DNA of 64,000 nt, taken from Methylomonas methanica. GTDB taxonomy: Bacteria > Pseudomonadota > Gammaproteobacteria > Methylococcales > Methylomonadaceae. The notes beneath the pieces were generated by a model. That model was not told where the DNA came from, did no database searches, and saw nothing but the letters and a program-made list of their open reading frames with translations. The DNA lies in NCBI GenBank assembly GCA_001644045.1, contig LUUF01000083.1, positions 105,957 to 169,956 on the forward strand, read 5' to 3'. Made by a program: the position numbers and the translations under genes. This document shows, in pieces, positions 45,789 to 55,153 of the stretch; the first letter of the stretch is position 1, and each line of letters starts with the position of its first letter.

Positions 45789-48017
45789 ATGAGTAAAGAA
45801 ACGAAATGGGCTATCTGTAGCACCTGCGATATCAATTGTGGACTTCTTGTCACCGTTGAAGATGGGAAGGTGAAATCAATCAAAAAAAATCCAGATCATC
45901 CACTCACGCCGAATTCGATCTGTGTAAAGGGGACAAATGCAAATAAATACATTACTCACCCCGATCGATTAACACATGCACTGAAGAGAGTCGGTGAGCG
46001 TGGATCGGGTCAATGGGAACAAATCAGCACAAAGCAAGCTTTAGATGAGATTGCCGAAAAGATGAAGCAGTTGATAGCAGAAGATGGGCCGGAAACAATC
46101 GGTAGCACTTATGGTTGGAGCTCTAACGCCGGTGCAGCATCACGGAGATTTATGAATCTACTGGGAAGTCCAAACTGGACGTGGACAGGATACGTGTGTT
46201 TAGCCAATTCTACAGTGCCTAGTAAAGCGACTTACGGCTTTTGGCAGTTTCCAGACTTTCACAATACCAAATGCATCGTTCTTTTAGGACATGCTCCGGG
46301 TCCGCAAAGATGGACGGCTGAATATCTATGGATTAAAGATGCCCTGGATAGAGGCGCAAAATTAATCGTCACAGATCCACGCCGTAATAGCTACAGTGAT
46401 CAAGCGGACATTTTTTTGCAGATTAAGCCGGCTACGGACAGTGCCTATTTGCTGGCATGGATCAATGTGATCATCGAAGAAGAGCTCTATGACAAAGAAT
46501 TTGTAGAAAAGTGGACCATTGGTTTTGAACAACTTGCCGAAAGAATGAAGGAATACACGCCGGAATGGGCATCAGAAATCACTGGAGCACCCGCAAATAA
46601 GATTCGCGATTCTGCCCGCATGTATGCTACCACTGGCCCGGCCGTAATTCCTTGGGGAGCCGTACCTGATCACCATGCGAACAGCACTCAGACTTTACGA
46701 GCCTTAACCATCTTGAGATCTATCACTGGTAATCTTGATGTCCCAGGAGGGGAGTTGTTGATGGGATACCACCCAGAAATTTCGTCGGATGATGAATTTG
46801 AACTCAATGAGAGACTATCGCCTGAACAACGCAAAAAACAGCTTGGTATGGATCGCTTTAAGCTCTTGAGTTGGGAAACACTTGAAAAAACCGGCCCAGC
46901 AATGGAAAAGGTTTGGGGGAAGAAATACTCAAATCAGGTATCTGGTGGCGCGATGGCGCATCCTGCAAGCATGTGGGAAGCAATGAAAACGGGCAAACCC
47001 TATCGCTTGAGAGCACTTATATCGCAATGCAATAACACCTTAAACAGTTATCCCAATACCACTCATATATACGAAGGGTTGATGAATTTGGACCTTCTAG
47101 TGGTTATGGATCTAATAAAGTCACCAACAGCTCAAATCGCCGATTATATTCTGCCAGCTACTCATTGGCTTGAGAGGCCAAACCTATTTAATTACTGGGA
47201 TTGGATTCCAGTGTATCAGGGCGGACAACAATCGGTTCAAGCCCCGGAAGAATGTCTGCACGATTGGATGTTGTGGCGTGAGCTTGGTGTTCGTTTGGGA
47301 CAGGAGAAGGATTGGCCAGCTAGTATGGAGGATGCCTACGATGAACGGTTAAAGCCTGCGGGTTTAACATGGGAAAAATTATCAACCCAAGAGCGGGCTT
47401 CTGCACCTGAAATTACTTTCAAGAAGTACCAACAAACCGGCTTTGGCACACCTAGTGGAAAAGTTGAGCTTTATTCAAGTATTTTTGAAGAGCTAGGCTA
47501 CGATCCATTGCCAAGCTGGATTGAACCACCGGAAAGTCATGTGAGGAAACCGGAGTTAGCGAAGACGCATCCGTTGACCTTTTTTACCGGGATGCGCGAA
47601 AACTATTGGTTTCACAGTTTTGGGCTCGGCCGGTCTACCAAAGAGTTACGTAGCCGTGAGCCGGACCCGCGCATGCAAATTCATCCAGATACGGCATACG
47701 ATTTAGATCTATCGGACGGGGATTGGGCATGGGTAGAATCAACCAGCGGAAAGAGAATAAAACTCAGATCGTGGCTTAGTAACGACACACACCCTAACGT
47801 GGTCAGAGTTCCTCATGGTTGGTGGTACCCGGAAACAACAGGAAGTGATGAACCAGGGGCGGCGCTATCAAGTCTCTGGAAATCGGCAGATGCTGTCATT
47901 CTTCATGACTCTGACGAATACTGCGACAAGGAACAGGGCAATTTCCAACTCAGAGGATTGGCTTGCAAGGTCTATAAAGTAGAGGATGGAACAGAAGGAA
48001 CAAGTTATGCAATATAA
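45789..48017 (+). CDS. Acetylene-hydratase-like tungsto/molybdo bis-MGD enzyme
   Basis: The 742-residue protein is collinear with acetylene hydratase (Ahy, 730 residues) of Pelobacter acetylenicus. It binds a [4Fe-4S] cluster through C10, C13, C17 and C45. Residues known to matter in Ahy have counterparts: D14 (Asp13, in CDINC), I15, K47 (Lys48), metal-ligand C137 in YVCLAN (Cys141 in MCIGN; the following Ile is Leu here), W175 in PQRWTAEY, the Trp in VIPWGAV and the Trp in THWLERP. Blocks such as RRFMNLLGSPNW, LYDKEFVE and TPSGKVELYSS agree closely. No Tat signal, so it is cytoplasmic. Ahy hydrates acetylene to acetaldehyde. ATG 45789 is preferred to the TTG frame start at 45753. moaA follows downstream and moeA is nearby. 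Confidence 0.82.
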   Translation: MSKETKWAICSTCDINCGLLVTVEDGKVKSIKKNPDHPLTPNSICVKGTNANKYITHPDRLTHALKRVGERGSGQWEQISTKQALDEIAEKMKQLIAEDGPETIGSTYGWSSNAGAASRRFMNLLGSPNWTWTGYVCLANSTVPSKATYGFWQFPDFHNTKCIVLLGHAPGPQRWTAEYLWIKDALDRGAKLIVTDPRRNSYSDQADIFLQIKPATDSAYLLAWINVIIEEELYDKEFVEKWTIGFEQLAERMKEYTPEWASEITGAPANKIRDSARMYATTGPAVIPWGAVPDHHANSTQTLRALTILRSITGNLDVPGGELLMGYHPEISSDDEFELNERLSPEQRKKQLGMDRFKLLSWETLEKTGPAMEKVWGKKYSNQVSGGAMAHPASMWEAMKTGKPYRLRALISQCNNTLNSYPNTTHIYEGLMNLDLLVVMDLIKSPTAQIADYILPATHWLERPNLFNYWDWIPVYQGGQQSVQAPEECLHDWMLWRELGVRLGQEKDWPASMEDAYDERLKPAGLTWEKLSTQERASAPEITFKKYQQTGFGTPSGKVELYSSIFEELGYDPLPSWIEPPESHVRKPELAKTHPLTFFTGMRENYWFHSFGLGRSTKELRSREPDPRMQIHPDTAYDLDLSDGDWAWVESTSGKRIKLRSWLSNDTHPNVVRVPHGWWYPETTGSDEPGAALSSLWKSADAVILHDSDEYCDKEQGNFQLRGLACKVYKVEDGTEGTSYAI

Positions 48018-48473
48018 AATTACTGTAGCACGCATGGAATAATCGGGCTTAAAAATAGCTTAATAACGAAGGTGGAGGTTACCGTTTCACGTTGATGATA
48101 GCCTCCTTTCTACTGCAATCATTCTAAATCAATTTTCCTATCTTTAAGCTCGTCGATAAGATGTAAATGCAGCATATCGGTCATAAACTTATCTGAAAGA
48201 TTATTAATTGCTAAGCATTAACATGGCTTGAAATCGTTAATAGTGATGCGTTCAGTAAATAGACAGGTCACAGCTAGATACGGTGGTTTATGAAAAGTAA
48301 GCATTAAAATTATGTGCGAAACTCGAAAAACCATAACTCAAATGAAAACAGTTTATGTAATTAATTTTTTTAAATATTTTTAACGAAAACATTAGTAAAA
48401 CGTTTTGTGTAATTTAGCGCACAACTTAAATTAACTTAGAGCCAACCGAGCTGAATACGACTATATAAGGTTT
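48018..48473. other. AT-rich gap between the hydratase-like gene and moaA
   Basis: The 456-base gap has a weak GGAGG/CCTCC hairpin at about 48072-48107 followed by TTTCT, a possible terminator of the hydratase-like gene. The remainder is AT-rich and should carry the moaA promoter. I cannot identify a molybdenum- or tungsten-cofactor riboswitch by eye. Confidence 0.35.
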
Positions 48474-49571
48474 ATGGCTGATGGGGTTTTGTCAGAAATA
48501 ACAAAGCCTCTCGCATTTAGAAAGAAGGAACATGGCGTGACTTATTTACACACAATACACCCTAATAATTCAACAGCTTCCAATCTGATTGACCCTCAAG
48601 GCCGTCATTTAAATTATTTGCGACTCGCCATCACCGACCGTTGTAATTTCCGTTGTACATATTGTATGCCAGAAGACGGTATTGACCTTAAAGCACGTGA
48701 TGACATTATGCGTTTTCAGGAAATGGAGCATCTTCTTGGATTATTTCTGGATTTAGGTGTAACCAAAGTACGCATTACCGGCGGCGAACCTTTTGTTCGC
48801 AAAGGATTGCCTGAATTTTTAATAAAAATAAATCAATATGAAAAACTAGAATCAATCAATTTAACAACGAATGCATATTTTACAGAAGATGCAGTTCAGT
48901 TATTTCAAAAAATAAAAATGGACAGCATTAATATCAGCCTTGATTCTTTAAATAGAGAGGTCTTTTATAAAATTACCCGTAGAGATGATTTTGAAAAAGT
49001 ATGGAGTAATATTAAAAAATTTCTACTAACAGATTTGACCGTTAAATTAAACATGGTGGTTATCAAAGGGATCAACGACAATGAAATTGTTGATTTTGCC
49101 GAGTTAGCCAAAAATAGTAAAGTTGAAATCCGTTTTATTGAACAAATGCCGTTTAATGGCGGGCATTTTTCAAACGATATACTCTCTGCAGAAGAAATTA
49201 TATTAATTTTACAGAATGCTTATCCAAGCATGATGGAATTTTTTAAAATGAGTTCAACCGCCAGGATTTTTGAAATCCCAGGATTTAAAGGAAGGCTTGG
49301 TATCATCGCTGGTCACTCCAGAACATTTTGTTCAACATGCAGTCGTTTAAGACTCACTCCCGAAGGCATATTAAAAATCTGCCTTTATGACCATGGCTCT
49401 GTAAATCTAAAAGACATGCTACGTTCAGGACGAAGTGACCAGGAAATTAAAACGGCAATTAAAGATGCTGTGTCCAAAAGGGCAAAAGACGGATTTGAAT
49501 CGGAACAGCGAACGCTACAAAAAATTCATTTTTCAAAAAATAAACTTTCAATGGCACAGATTGGTGGATAA
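48474..49571 (+). CDS. moaA: GTP 3',8-cyclase MoaA
   Basis: The radical-SAM enzyme starts molybdenum/tungsten cofactor synthesis from GTP. The N-terminal cluster motif CNFRCTYC follows YLRLAITDR. A second cluster motif, C-x2-C-x13-C (CSTCSRL ... ICL), lies near residue 280, and the C-terminus is MAQIGG, the di-glycine tail that MoaA needs. At 365 residues it is about 30 longer than usual at its N-terminus. A GTG at 48537 after AAGAAGGAA gives a more typical length and may be the real start. The gene is AT-rich, unlike core genes at the left of the window, and is probably a second, pathway-linked copy. Confidence 0.92.
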   Translation: MADGVLSEITKPLAFRKKEHGVTYLHTIHPNNSTASNLIDPQGRHLNYLRLAITDRCNFRCTYCMPEDGIDLKARDDIMRFQEMEHLLGLFLDLGVTKVRITGGEPFVRKGLPEFLIKINQYEKLESINLTTNAYFTEDAVQLFQKIKMDSINISLDSLNREVFYKITRRDDFEKVWSNIKKFLLTDLTVKLNMVVIKGINDNEIVDFAELAKNSKVEIRFIEQMPFNGGHFSNDILSAEEIILILQNAYPSMMEFFKMSSTARIFEIPGFKGRLGIIAGHSRTFCSTCSRLRLTPEGILKICLYDHGSVNLKDMLRSGRSDQEIKTAIKDAVSKRAKDGFESEQRTLQKIHFSKNKLSMAQIGG

Positions 49572-49897
49572 TGGATAAACTTAACAAATATTTCTATTTA
49601 TGAAAAATATTTTTCTATTGATGCCTTAGAAAGACTGTTACCAATTTTATTTACACTAGCGGCGTTTAATAGAGTTTATTTTTTCCGTTACAGGTTATGA
49701 ATAACACCGGCTTGACTAACAGAATCAACTAGCTTTTATAATATTCTACTGATTTATTGATCGGCAAATCGAGTACTATAGTACTTCGTTACAATAGCTT
49801 TAATTACTTATTTTAATAGCTTCACTGCCATCAATTCTTTTACATTTTATTTAGGTTTTCTTATTTTTTGAAATGTTGATATTTGCTAGTTATTATA
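49572..49897. other. AT-rich region without gene
   Basis: Between moaA and the insertion sequence there are 326 AT-rich bases. I see no coding frame, hairpin or conserved site in it. Confidence 0.35.
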
Positions 49898-50961
49898 GGC
49901 TTTGTTGCATAAATCGTGCTTCGTCCCCATTGAGCAAAGAAATCTAATGATCGCGAACAGGAATGCCCAAGCCACAACCAAAGAAATATCGAACCACCAA
50001 CTGGCGAGACTATAACCAGTCCTTGAAGCAGCGTGGTTCGATGCTGCTCTGGATCGACAAGGATATGGATTGGTTAGCGCCTGGCAGCAGTAAGCGAGGT
50101 CGGGCTGAGAAGTTTTCTGATGCTGCCATCCAGTTTTGCCTGATGGTCAAGAATCTATTTGGACTGGCACTACGACAGGCTACCGGCATGGTGGCCAGTT
50201 TATTGAAACTGTCCGGCCTGAATTGGCCGATGCCTGATTACTCGACACTTTGCCGCCGTCAACAACGTTTACAGGTCTGTATTTCCTATCGTCCTAATCC
50301 CAATGGCTTGCATTTGCTGGTCGACAGCACGGGCGTGAAGATGTTGGGTGAGGGTGAATGGAAAACCAAGAAACATGGCGCTGAATACCGTCGGCAGTGG
50401 CGCAAGGTTCACTTGGGGATTGATGCCGATACCCTGGAAATTCGGGCGATTGAAGTCACTTCCAATCGCGTGGGCGACGCTCAGGTCTTACCGGACTTAT
50501 TGAATCAGATTCCCCGTGATGAACGCATCGATTTAGTCAGTGGCGACGGCGCTTACGATACCAAGAATGGGCATGCCGCGATTGCCGAACGGGATGCAGA
50601 AGCCATTATTCCTGTGCGCAAGAATGGCAAGCTCTGGAAAGAAAATACCCCGGGAGCCAGTGTCAGAAATGAAACACTACGAGCCACCGAAAGACTAGGC
50701 AGAACTATCTGGAAAAAATGGAGCGGTTACCATCGCCGCAGCCTGGTGGAAACCAAAATGCGTTGCTTCAAACTGTTAGGCGAACGAGTCAATGCGCGCA
50801 TTTTCAACAGTCAGGTCGCCGAACTCCAAATCCGGGCGGCACTGTTAAATCGGTTTACCCTGTTGGGCACGCCGATCACGGTGGCTACACCCTAAATCTG
50901 TATAACGGATTGTGGGGGTAAGGGGGAAGTTTGCTCGTCACTGGATTTATGCAACAAAGCC
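49898..50961 (+). mobile_element. IS5-family element, IS903 group
   Basis: The 1064-bp element is bounded by 18-bp inverted repeats GGCTTTGTTGCATAAATC (49898-49915) and the complement GATTTATGCAACAAAGCC (50944-50961), one base different from the IS903 terminal repeat as I know it. It carries one transposase gene. The 9 bases on each side (GTTATTATA and ACTAGAAAC) do not match, so no target duplication is visible, which suggests a deletion or recombination next to the element. Confidence 0.9.
49963..50895 (+). CDS. IS903-type DDE transposase
   Basis: The 310-residue protein is complete. It has an N-terminal DNA-binding part (NWRDYNQSLKQRG), the first catalytic Asp in LLVDSTGVK, the second in SGDGAYDTK and the Glu in RRSLVETKMRCFK, with the Y-x-R-x3-E-x6-K pattern of IS5/IS4 elements. 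Codon use is GC-richer than the flanking DNA. The reading frame is intact, so the element may still be mobile. Confidence 0.93.
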   Translation: MPKPQPKKYRTTNWRDYNQSLKQRGSMLLWIDKDMDWLAPGSSKRGRAEKFSDAAIQFCLMVKNLFGLALRQATGMVASLLKLSGLNWPMPDYSTLCRRQQRLQVCISYRPNPNGLHLLVDSTGVKMLGEGEWKTKKHGAEYRRQWRKVHLGIDADTLEIRAIEVTSNRVGDAQVLPDLLNQIPRDERIDLVSGDGAYDTKNGHAAIAERDAEAIIPVRKNGKLWKENTPGASVRNETLRATERLGRTIWKKWSGYHRRSLVETKMRCFKLLGERVNARIFNSQVAELQIRAALLNRFTLLGTPITVATP

Positions 50962-51521
50962 ACTAGAAACCAAAGATTCCTAATCAAACATGAGTTGGTT
51001 TTTAGCCTGAGCAAAAAAGTTCTTATCGCAGACGGCATGGAATAGAAAATTTCAGCAGTAAGCTGCACTTCTTAAATAGGAAAAACTTATCCAATCATAG
51101 AAAATAGTTATTTTACTAATTCGGAAATATGCTGTCTTATATAGCTCAACAACTAGATGTCCATACGAAAAACTTATGAAGAAAACAAAGATAATTGTAA
51201 TTCGCCATGTCCAGACAAAATGAAAATTTTTGAATGCCGCTTAGCAGATGTGATTGCACAAATGGTTTTAGAAAAAATCGCAAGCAAGACTTCCTTTATA
51301 GTTTTTTTGATCCATTTAAAAGCCAATAAAATAGCTACGAATTTTCATTTTATCATTCAGACGTGCCCCCCCCTATTCTGACAAAAAGTAGAAAGTTAAT
51401 CTTAAGTCATATAGGGGGTACAGATACGATATCTATATATCGAGAAGCAGTACGTCGAGGATCGTAATATTATGACCTATAACACATTTTTTAGAATTCG
51501 ATATATAGGGAGAATAAGATA
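50962..51521. promoter_or_regulatory. Upstream region with palindromes before the exported-protein gene
   Basis: The 560 bases hold an inverted repeat of C and G runs (CCCCCCCTAT near 51366 and ATAGGGGG near 51411), a palindromic CGATATCTATATATCG at 51427-51442 and a related CGATATATAG near 51498. These lie just ahead of the gene at 51522 and look like operator or attenuator structures. A frame at 51157-51381 has no recognised similarity and I do not call it. Confidence 0.4.
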
Positions 51522-52127
51522 ATGAAAGTTAATATTAAAAAATATCTACAGACGTATAGTTTTAAAGGTTTTGGATTTAAAATAGCGTTGACTCTCACTG
51601 TGGTGGGCCTAATGTCAACCAATGCCAACGCGCATCGTGGCGCACTCGAAGAAATCGATGTTTGCAAAACTCGACTCGGTTTTGAACGCGTACACTTAAC
51701 AGCTTATACACCAACTCTGTCAGGCGACAGAGAATATTGCAATATCATTCCCGGCGTAGGCCCTACCAAACTAGTGTTCGATTACGAAGGTAAAAGCATG
51801 CGTAATCTAAACGTTGAATTTGAGATCACTAAAGAACCCGAAGGAATAAGAGTTTTTTATCAAGAACCTCAAAAAGTAAAAACCGGCACGATGAATAGCT
51901 CGGTGGATTTTAATCAATATGGTGCGGGGCATTATTTGGCACATATTGCCATAGTCGACAAAGACAAGCGTCTAGATTCACATATCCCATTCTCCGTAGG
52001 ATTAGAATCATTACCAGGAAAAAATTATGTGCAACGAATTGTCATAATTGGGAGTTTGTGTTTATTGGTCTATGGATTATTTAGTGTGACACAGAAAGAC
52101 AAAATTAATCACACTCGCAAAACATAA
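51522..52127 (+). CDS. Exported membrane-anchored protein with mature N-terminal His
   Basis: The 201-residue protein has a signal peptide that should be cut after NANA, leaving His-Arg-Gly at the N-terminus. A beta-rich domain of about 130 residues follows with two cysteines (DVCKT, EYCNI) and several His (VHLTAY, GAGHYLAH, DSHIPF). One membrane helix lies at about residues 170-188. An N-terminal His plus inner His is the design of copper 'histidine-brace' proteins such as CopC and LPMOs; here it is only a suggestion. I do not recognise a named family. The start has AGGGAGAA upstream. It is followed 47 bases later by an esterase gene. Confidence 0.65.
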   Translation: MKVNIKKYLQTYSFKGFGFKIALTLTVVGLMSTNANAHRGALEEIDVCKTRLGFERVHLTAYTPTLSGDREYCNIIPGVGPTKLVFDYEGKSMRNLNVEFEITKEPEGIRVFYQEPQKVKTGTMNSSVDFNQYGAGHYLAHIAIVDKDKRLDSHIPFSVGLESLPGKNYVQRIVIIGSLCLLVYGLFSVTQKDKINHTRKT

Positions 52128-52174
52128 TCTGCTCAAGCTATTTAAATAGCCTAACAAATAAAAGAGTTACTACT

Positions 52175-53080
52175 ATGAATATCATTCAATTAAAATCTTT
52201 TCTACTTGAAGGAAATAAATGGCGGAAAGTGCTATTCGGATTGCCTGTCATCATAGTAATTTTGATGTTGTGGTTGGATTATAGTGACAGCTCGACAGAA
52301 TTGGGGAGAGCTAGTTATCACACTCAAATAAACCAGAACAGCTGCCAAACTGATCGACTTAGTGGCGATTCTGGCGCCAGTTATGGCGAATCAACCGAAA
52401 ACGGCATTAAATACAACGTCCGTACTCCGCTCAATTATGATCCTACTATTCTTCACCCATTATTATTGGTCTTCTCTCCTGCGGGATCGAATCGCGCCAA
52501 AACGGAGAAGACAACGGGATTGACCTTACCGGCCACAAGTGCAGGTTTTATTATCGCCTATGCCGATCACCCAGAGTTGTCACCTAGCACCACTGTGGAA
52601 TTAGGGACAATCCCGCATTTGATGGCCAAAAAATGGTGTATTGATGAGGGGCAAGTTTATATCACCGGACATTCCGATGGCGGCACTTCAGCGATGGCGT
52701 TAGCGTTCATGATAGGAACAAGACACATTCCTCGCGCCATTGCACCTAGTGCCGCCGGTATTACTTATGAAGATTTACGTGACCGTAAATGTCCGGAACC
52801 GTTATCGGTGATGATTATACATAGCAACAAAGATAAGTTGTTTCCGGGTTACGGACAGCAATCGGCTGGCTGGTGGGCATCGTGTAATAAATGCGATCCT
52901 ATTCCAGATAGACTAGAAAATGGTTGTGTTGCCTATACCGGATGCGCTAATGGTATAAAAACTTTATATTGCGAAGGTGATCAGCCACATTCACAATGGC
53001 CTCAGCGTGGCAACCAAATTATTGAGTTTTTTACAAATTCTGAGCACATTGCTGGTGTTGAGCACTTAAAAAACAAATAA
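52175..53080 (+). CDS. Membrane-anchored PHB-depolymerase/LpqC-type esterase
   Basis: The 301-residue protein has one N-terminal membrane helix (about residues 20-35) and a periplasmic alpha/beta hydrolase domain. The nucleophile elbow is YITGHSDGGTSAM, the acid probably IIHSNKDKLF, and the His lies in GDQPHSQWP. Four to six cysteines near residues 240-265 (ASCNKCDP, NGCVAYTGC) probably form disulphides. The fold matches family CE1-like LpqC/polyhydroxybutyrate depolymerases and feruloyl esterases. It appears to be in an operon with the exported protein upstream. Confidence 0.75.
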   Translation: MNIIQLKSFLLEGNKWRKVLFGLPVIIVILMLWLDYSDSSTELGRASYHTQINQNSCQTDRLSGDSGASYGESTENGIKYNVRTPLNYDPTILHPLLLVFSPAGSNRAKTEKTTGLTLPATSAGFIIAYADHPELSPSTTVELGTIPHLMAKKWCIDEGQVYITGHSDGGTSAMALAFMIGTRHIPRAIAPSAAGITYEDLRDRKCPEPLSVMIIHSNKDKLFPGYGQQSAGWWASCNKCDPIPDRLENGCVAYTGCANGIKTLYCEGDQPHSQWPQRGNQIIEFFTNSEHIAGVEHLKNK

Positions 53081-53125
53081 ATATTTATATTCGGTGACAT
53101 GTCGCCAACTCATATTCTTTAAACA

Positions 53126-53252
53126 GGATAAATGGTTAGCTCCATCAGCTATTATTTAACCAACAATCTCAGACAGCTCTATAAACTCCCCCAAGGGTGA
53201 TGGATGGATGGAATTGCTACTGGTTATATCTGATGGAGCTAACCATTCATCC
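53126..53252. repeat. MITE-like inverted-repeat unit
   Basis: A 23-base arm at 53126-53148 (beginning GGATAAATGG) and its complement at 53230-53252 match at 22 of 23 positions and enclose 81 bases, so the unit could fold into a long hairpin. It lies in a 780-base AT-rich gap (53081-53860) with no gene. It could be a small non-autonomous mobile element or a long terminator of the esterase gene. No target duplication is visible. Confidence 0.6.
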
Positions 53253-53860
53253 TACATCTTGTAATATGAGATACTCGATTGAGAATACAGATATCAACAG
53301 GGCGAGCTTTTTATGCGCATTGTCTATTTATATAAACAAACTAAAATATAAAAAAGTGATTTAATTTATGTTTAAAAGCAAGTTATAGACCTTTATCATC
53401 AAAAATATCAGTACATTTGATGCGTGTGTGCTGAGTTTGGGAATTCATAGACCAGACATTTTCTTACCTCCAAAGGAAAAATGTTGTAACTAAATTTTTC
53501 GCCAAGTGGCGAATAGATGATAAAGGTCTTTTTTACATATGCGTTTAATAATTTATTTTTCAATAAACACTACATGCAATCCATTAATGCTTGTCTAAAA
53601 AATCAATAAAACTATCAGATGAGAGTTTTAACCTAAATTAAAACTCAAGAATGAAATTTATTTTATTTAGCATTGGAGAGAAGCTGAAAATTTGGATGAA
53701 TGTTGACTTTGCCAAAGTCATCGAATTTATTTTAGTTTTGCCATCATTATAATTACAGCATTAATTATAATGATGGCAAACATGAGAAATTATGCACATA
53801 AAATAGAACAAGTTAACCAGTATAGACTCTAATAGATTTTCATAAAAGCTTCAGAATGTT

Positions 53861-55153
53861 ATGCGTAATTTGACTAATAACGATACTCTTCAACTAAATA
53901 GACCAAGTTGCGTTGACGAGTATGATCCAACAACAATAACTGTCGATGTAGCTCGGCAATTTATTTTAGACTATATCAAACCATTAGCTAGTACGGACTG
54001 GGAACGCATACCTTTGCGGCATTCCATGGACCGAGTCTTAGCAGAAGATATTATTGCTGAAATGAATGTCCCTCCATATGACAATTCGGCGATGGATGGA
54101 TTTGCTTTGCATGCCATCGATATTCCGCAAAACGGGACTACTACATTGAAAATAGTTGGAGACAGCTTGGCTGGCCATCCATTTTTAGAGGAGTGCTCTA
54201 GCGGAGAGTGTATCCGCATAATGACGGGGGCAATGATTCCAGCAGGTTGCAACACTATAATCCCACAAGAACATGTCGAACTTCTTGGCGCGGAGAGCAT
54301 TAAAATTGATGGTCGTTCAAGGCTTGGAGATAATGTTCGATCAGCTGGTGAGGATATTCGTTTAGGACAAACTGTATTGACTTGTGGTAGACGGTTAACA
54401 GCGGCAGATTTAGGATTGTTATCTTCTTTAGGCGTCAACAATGTTGCCGTAATACGACGCTTACGGGTAGCTTTTTTCTCTACCGGCGATGAATTGCAGG
54501 CAACGGGAGAACCTTTGCAGCCAGGACAAATTTATGACAGCAATCGATATACACTATTTGGGATGTTAAGTCGTCAGCATTGCGATATAACCGATCTAGG
54601 CGTGGTTGGCGACGACCCCGTACACTTATACAACACATTGGAATTAGCTGCGAAAAATCACGATGTAATTATCAGTAGCGGTGGGGTGTCAGTCGGCGCC
54701 GCTGATTATATACACCAAGTGATGAGTGAATTAGGAGAGATTGTCTTTTGGAAGGTGGCGATGAAACCGGGGCGGCCATTAATCTTCGGCCGTTTGCAAA
54801 AGGCATTATTTTTTGGTTTGCCCGGCAACCCCGTAGCGGTGATGGTAAGTTTTAACCAGTTTGTGCAGCCAGCTCTGCAGCGATTTGGTGGAGAAATACT
54901 GCATCCGCCTTTAATTTTACGCGCGCAAACCCGTTCACTTTTGAAGAAGCGAGCAGGGAGAACAGAATATCAGCGTGGCATTTTGAGCCAGACGCCTGAT
55001 GGCGTATCAACAGTATGCAAGACCGGTGATCAAGGTTCTGGAATTTTATTCTCTATGTCGCAAGCCAATTGCTTTATTGTATTGACCGCTGATCAAACGC
55101 GAGTGGAAATTGGCTCAACAGTCATCGTGCAACCTTTTGCTACTTGGTTATAA
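53861..55153 (+). CDS. moeA: Molybdopterin molybdotransferase MoeA
   Basis: The 430-residue protein inserts molybdate or tungstate into adenylated molybdopterin. It shows the MoeA motifs PPYDNSAMDG (residue about 67), FFSTGDELQ, YDSNRYTLFGML, SSGGVSVGAADY and GRPLIFG followed by GLPGNPVAVMVSF, and the C-terminal beta domain. Length is normal for MoeA. Together with moaA and the hydratase-like gene it makes a cofactor-plus-enzyme island. Whether it prefers tungsten cannot be read from the sequence. Confidence 0.94.
   Translation: MRNLTNNDTLQLNRPSCVDEYDPTTITVDVARQFILDYIKPLASTDWERIPLRHSMDRVLAEDIIAEMNVPPYDNSAMDGFALHAIDIPQNGTTTLKIVGDSLAGHPFLEECSSGECIRIMTGAMIPAGCNTIIPQEHVELLGAESIKIDGRSRLGDNVRSAGEDIRLGQTVLTCGRRLTAADLGLLSSLGVNNVAVIRRLRVAFFSTGDELQATGEPLQPGQIYDSNRYTLFGMLSRQHCDITDLGVVGDDPVHLYNTLELAAKNHDVIISSGGVSVGAADYIHQVMSELGEIVFWKVAMKPGRPLIFGRLQKALFFGLPGNPVAVMVSFNQFVQPALQRFGGEILHPPLILRAQTRSLLKKRAGRTEYQRGILSQTPDGVSTVCKTGDQGSGILFSMSQANCFIVLTADQTRVEIGSTVIVQPFATWL

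Noticed and set aside
51157..51381. 74-residue plus-strand frame between the IS element and the exported-protein gene
   Set aside because: AT-rich, no clear ribosome-binding site and no similarity recognised; cannot be separated from chance.
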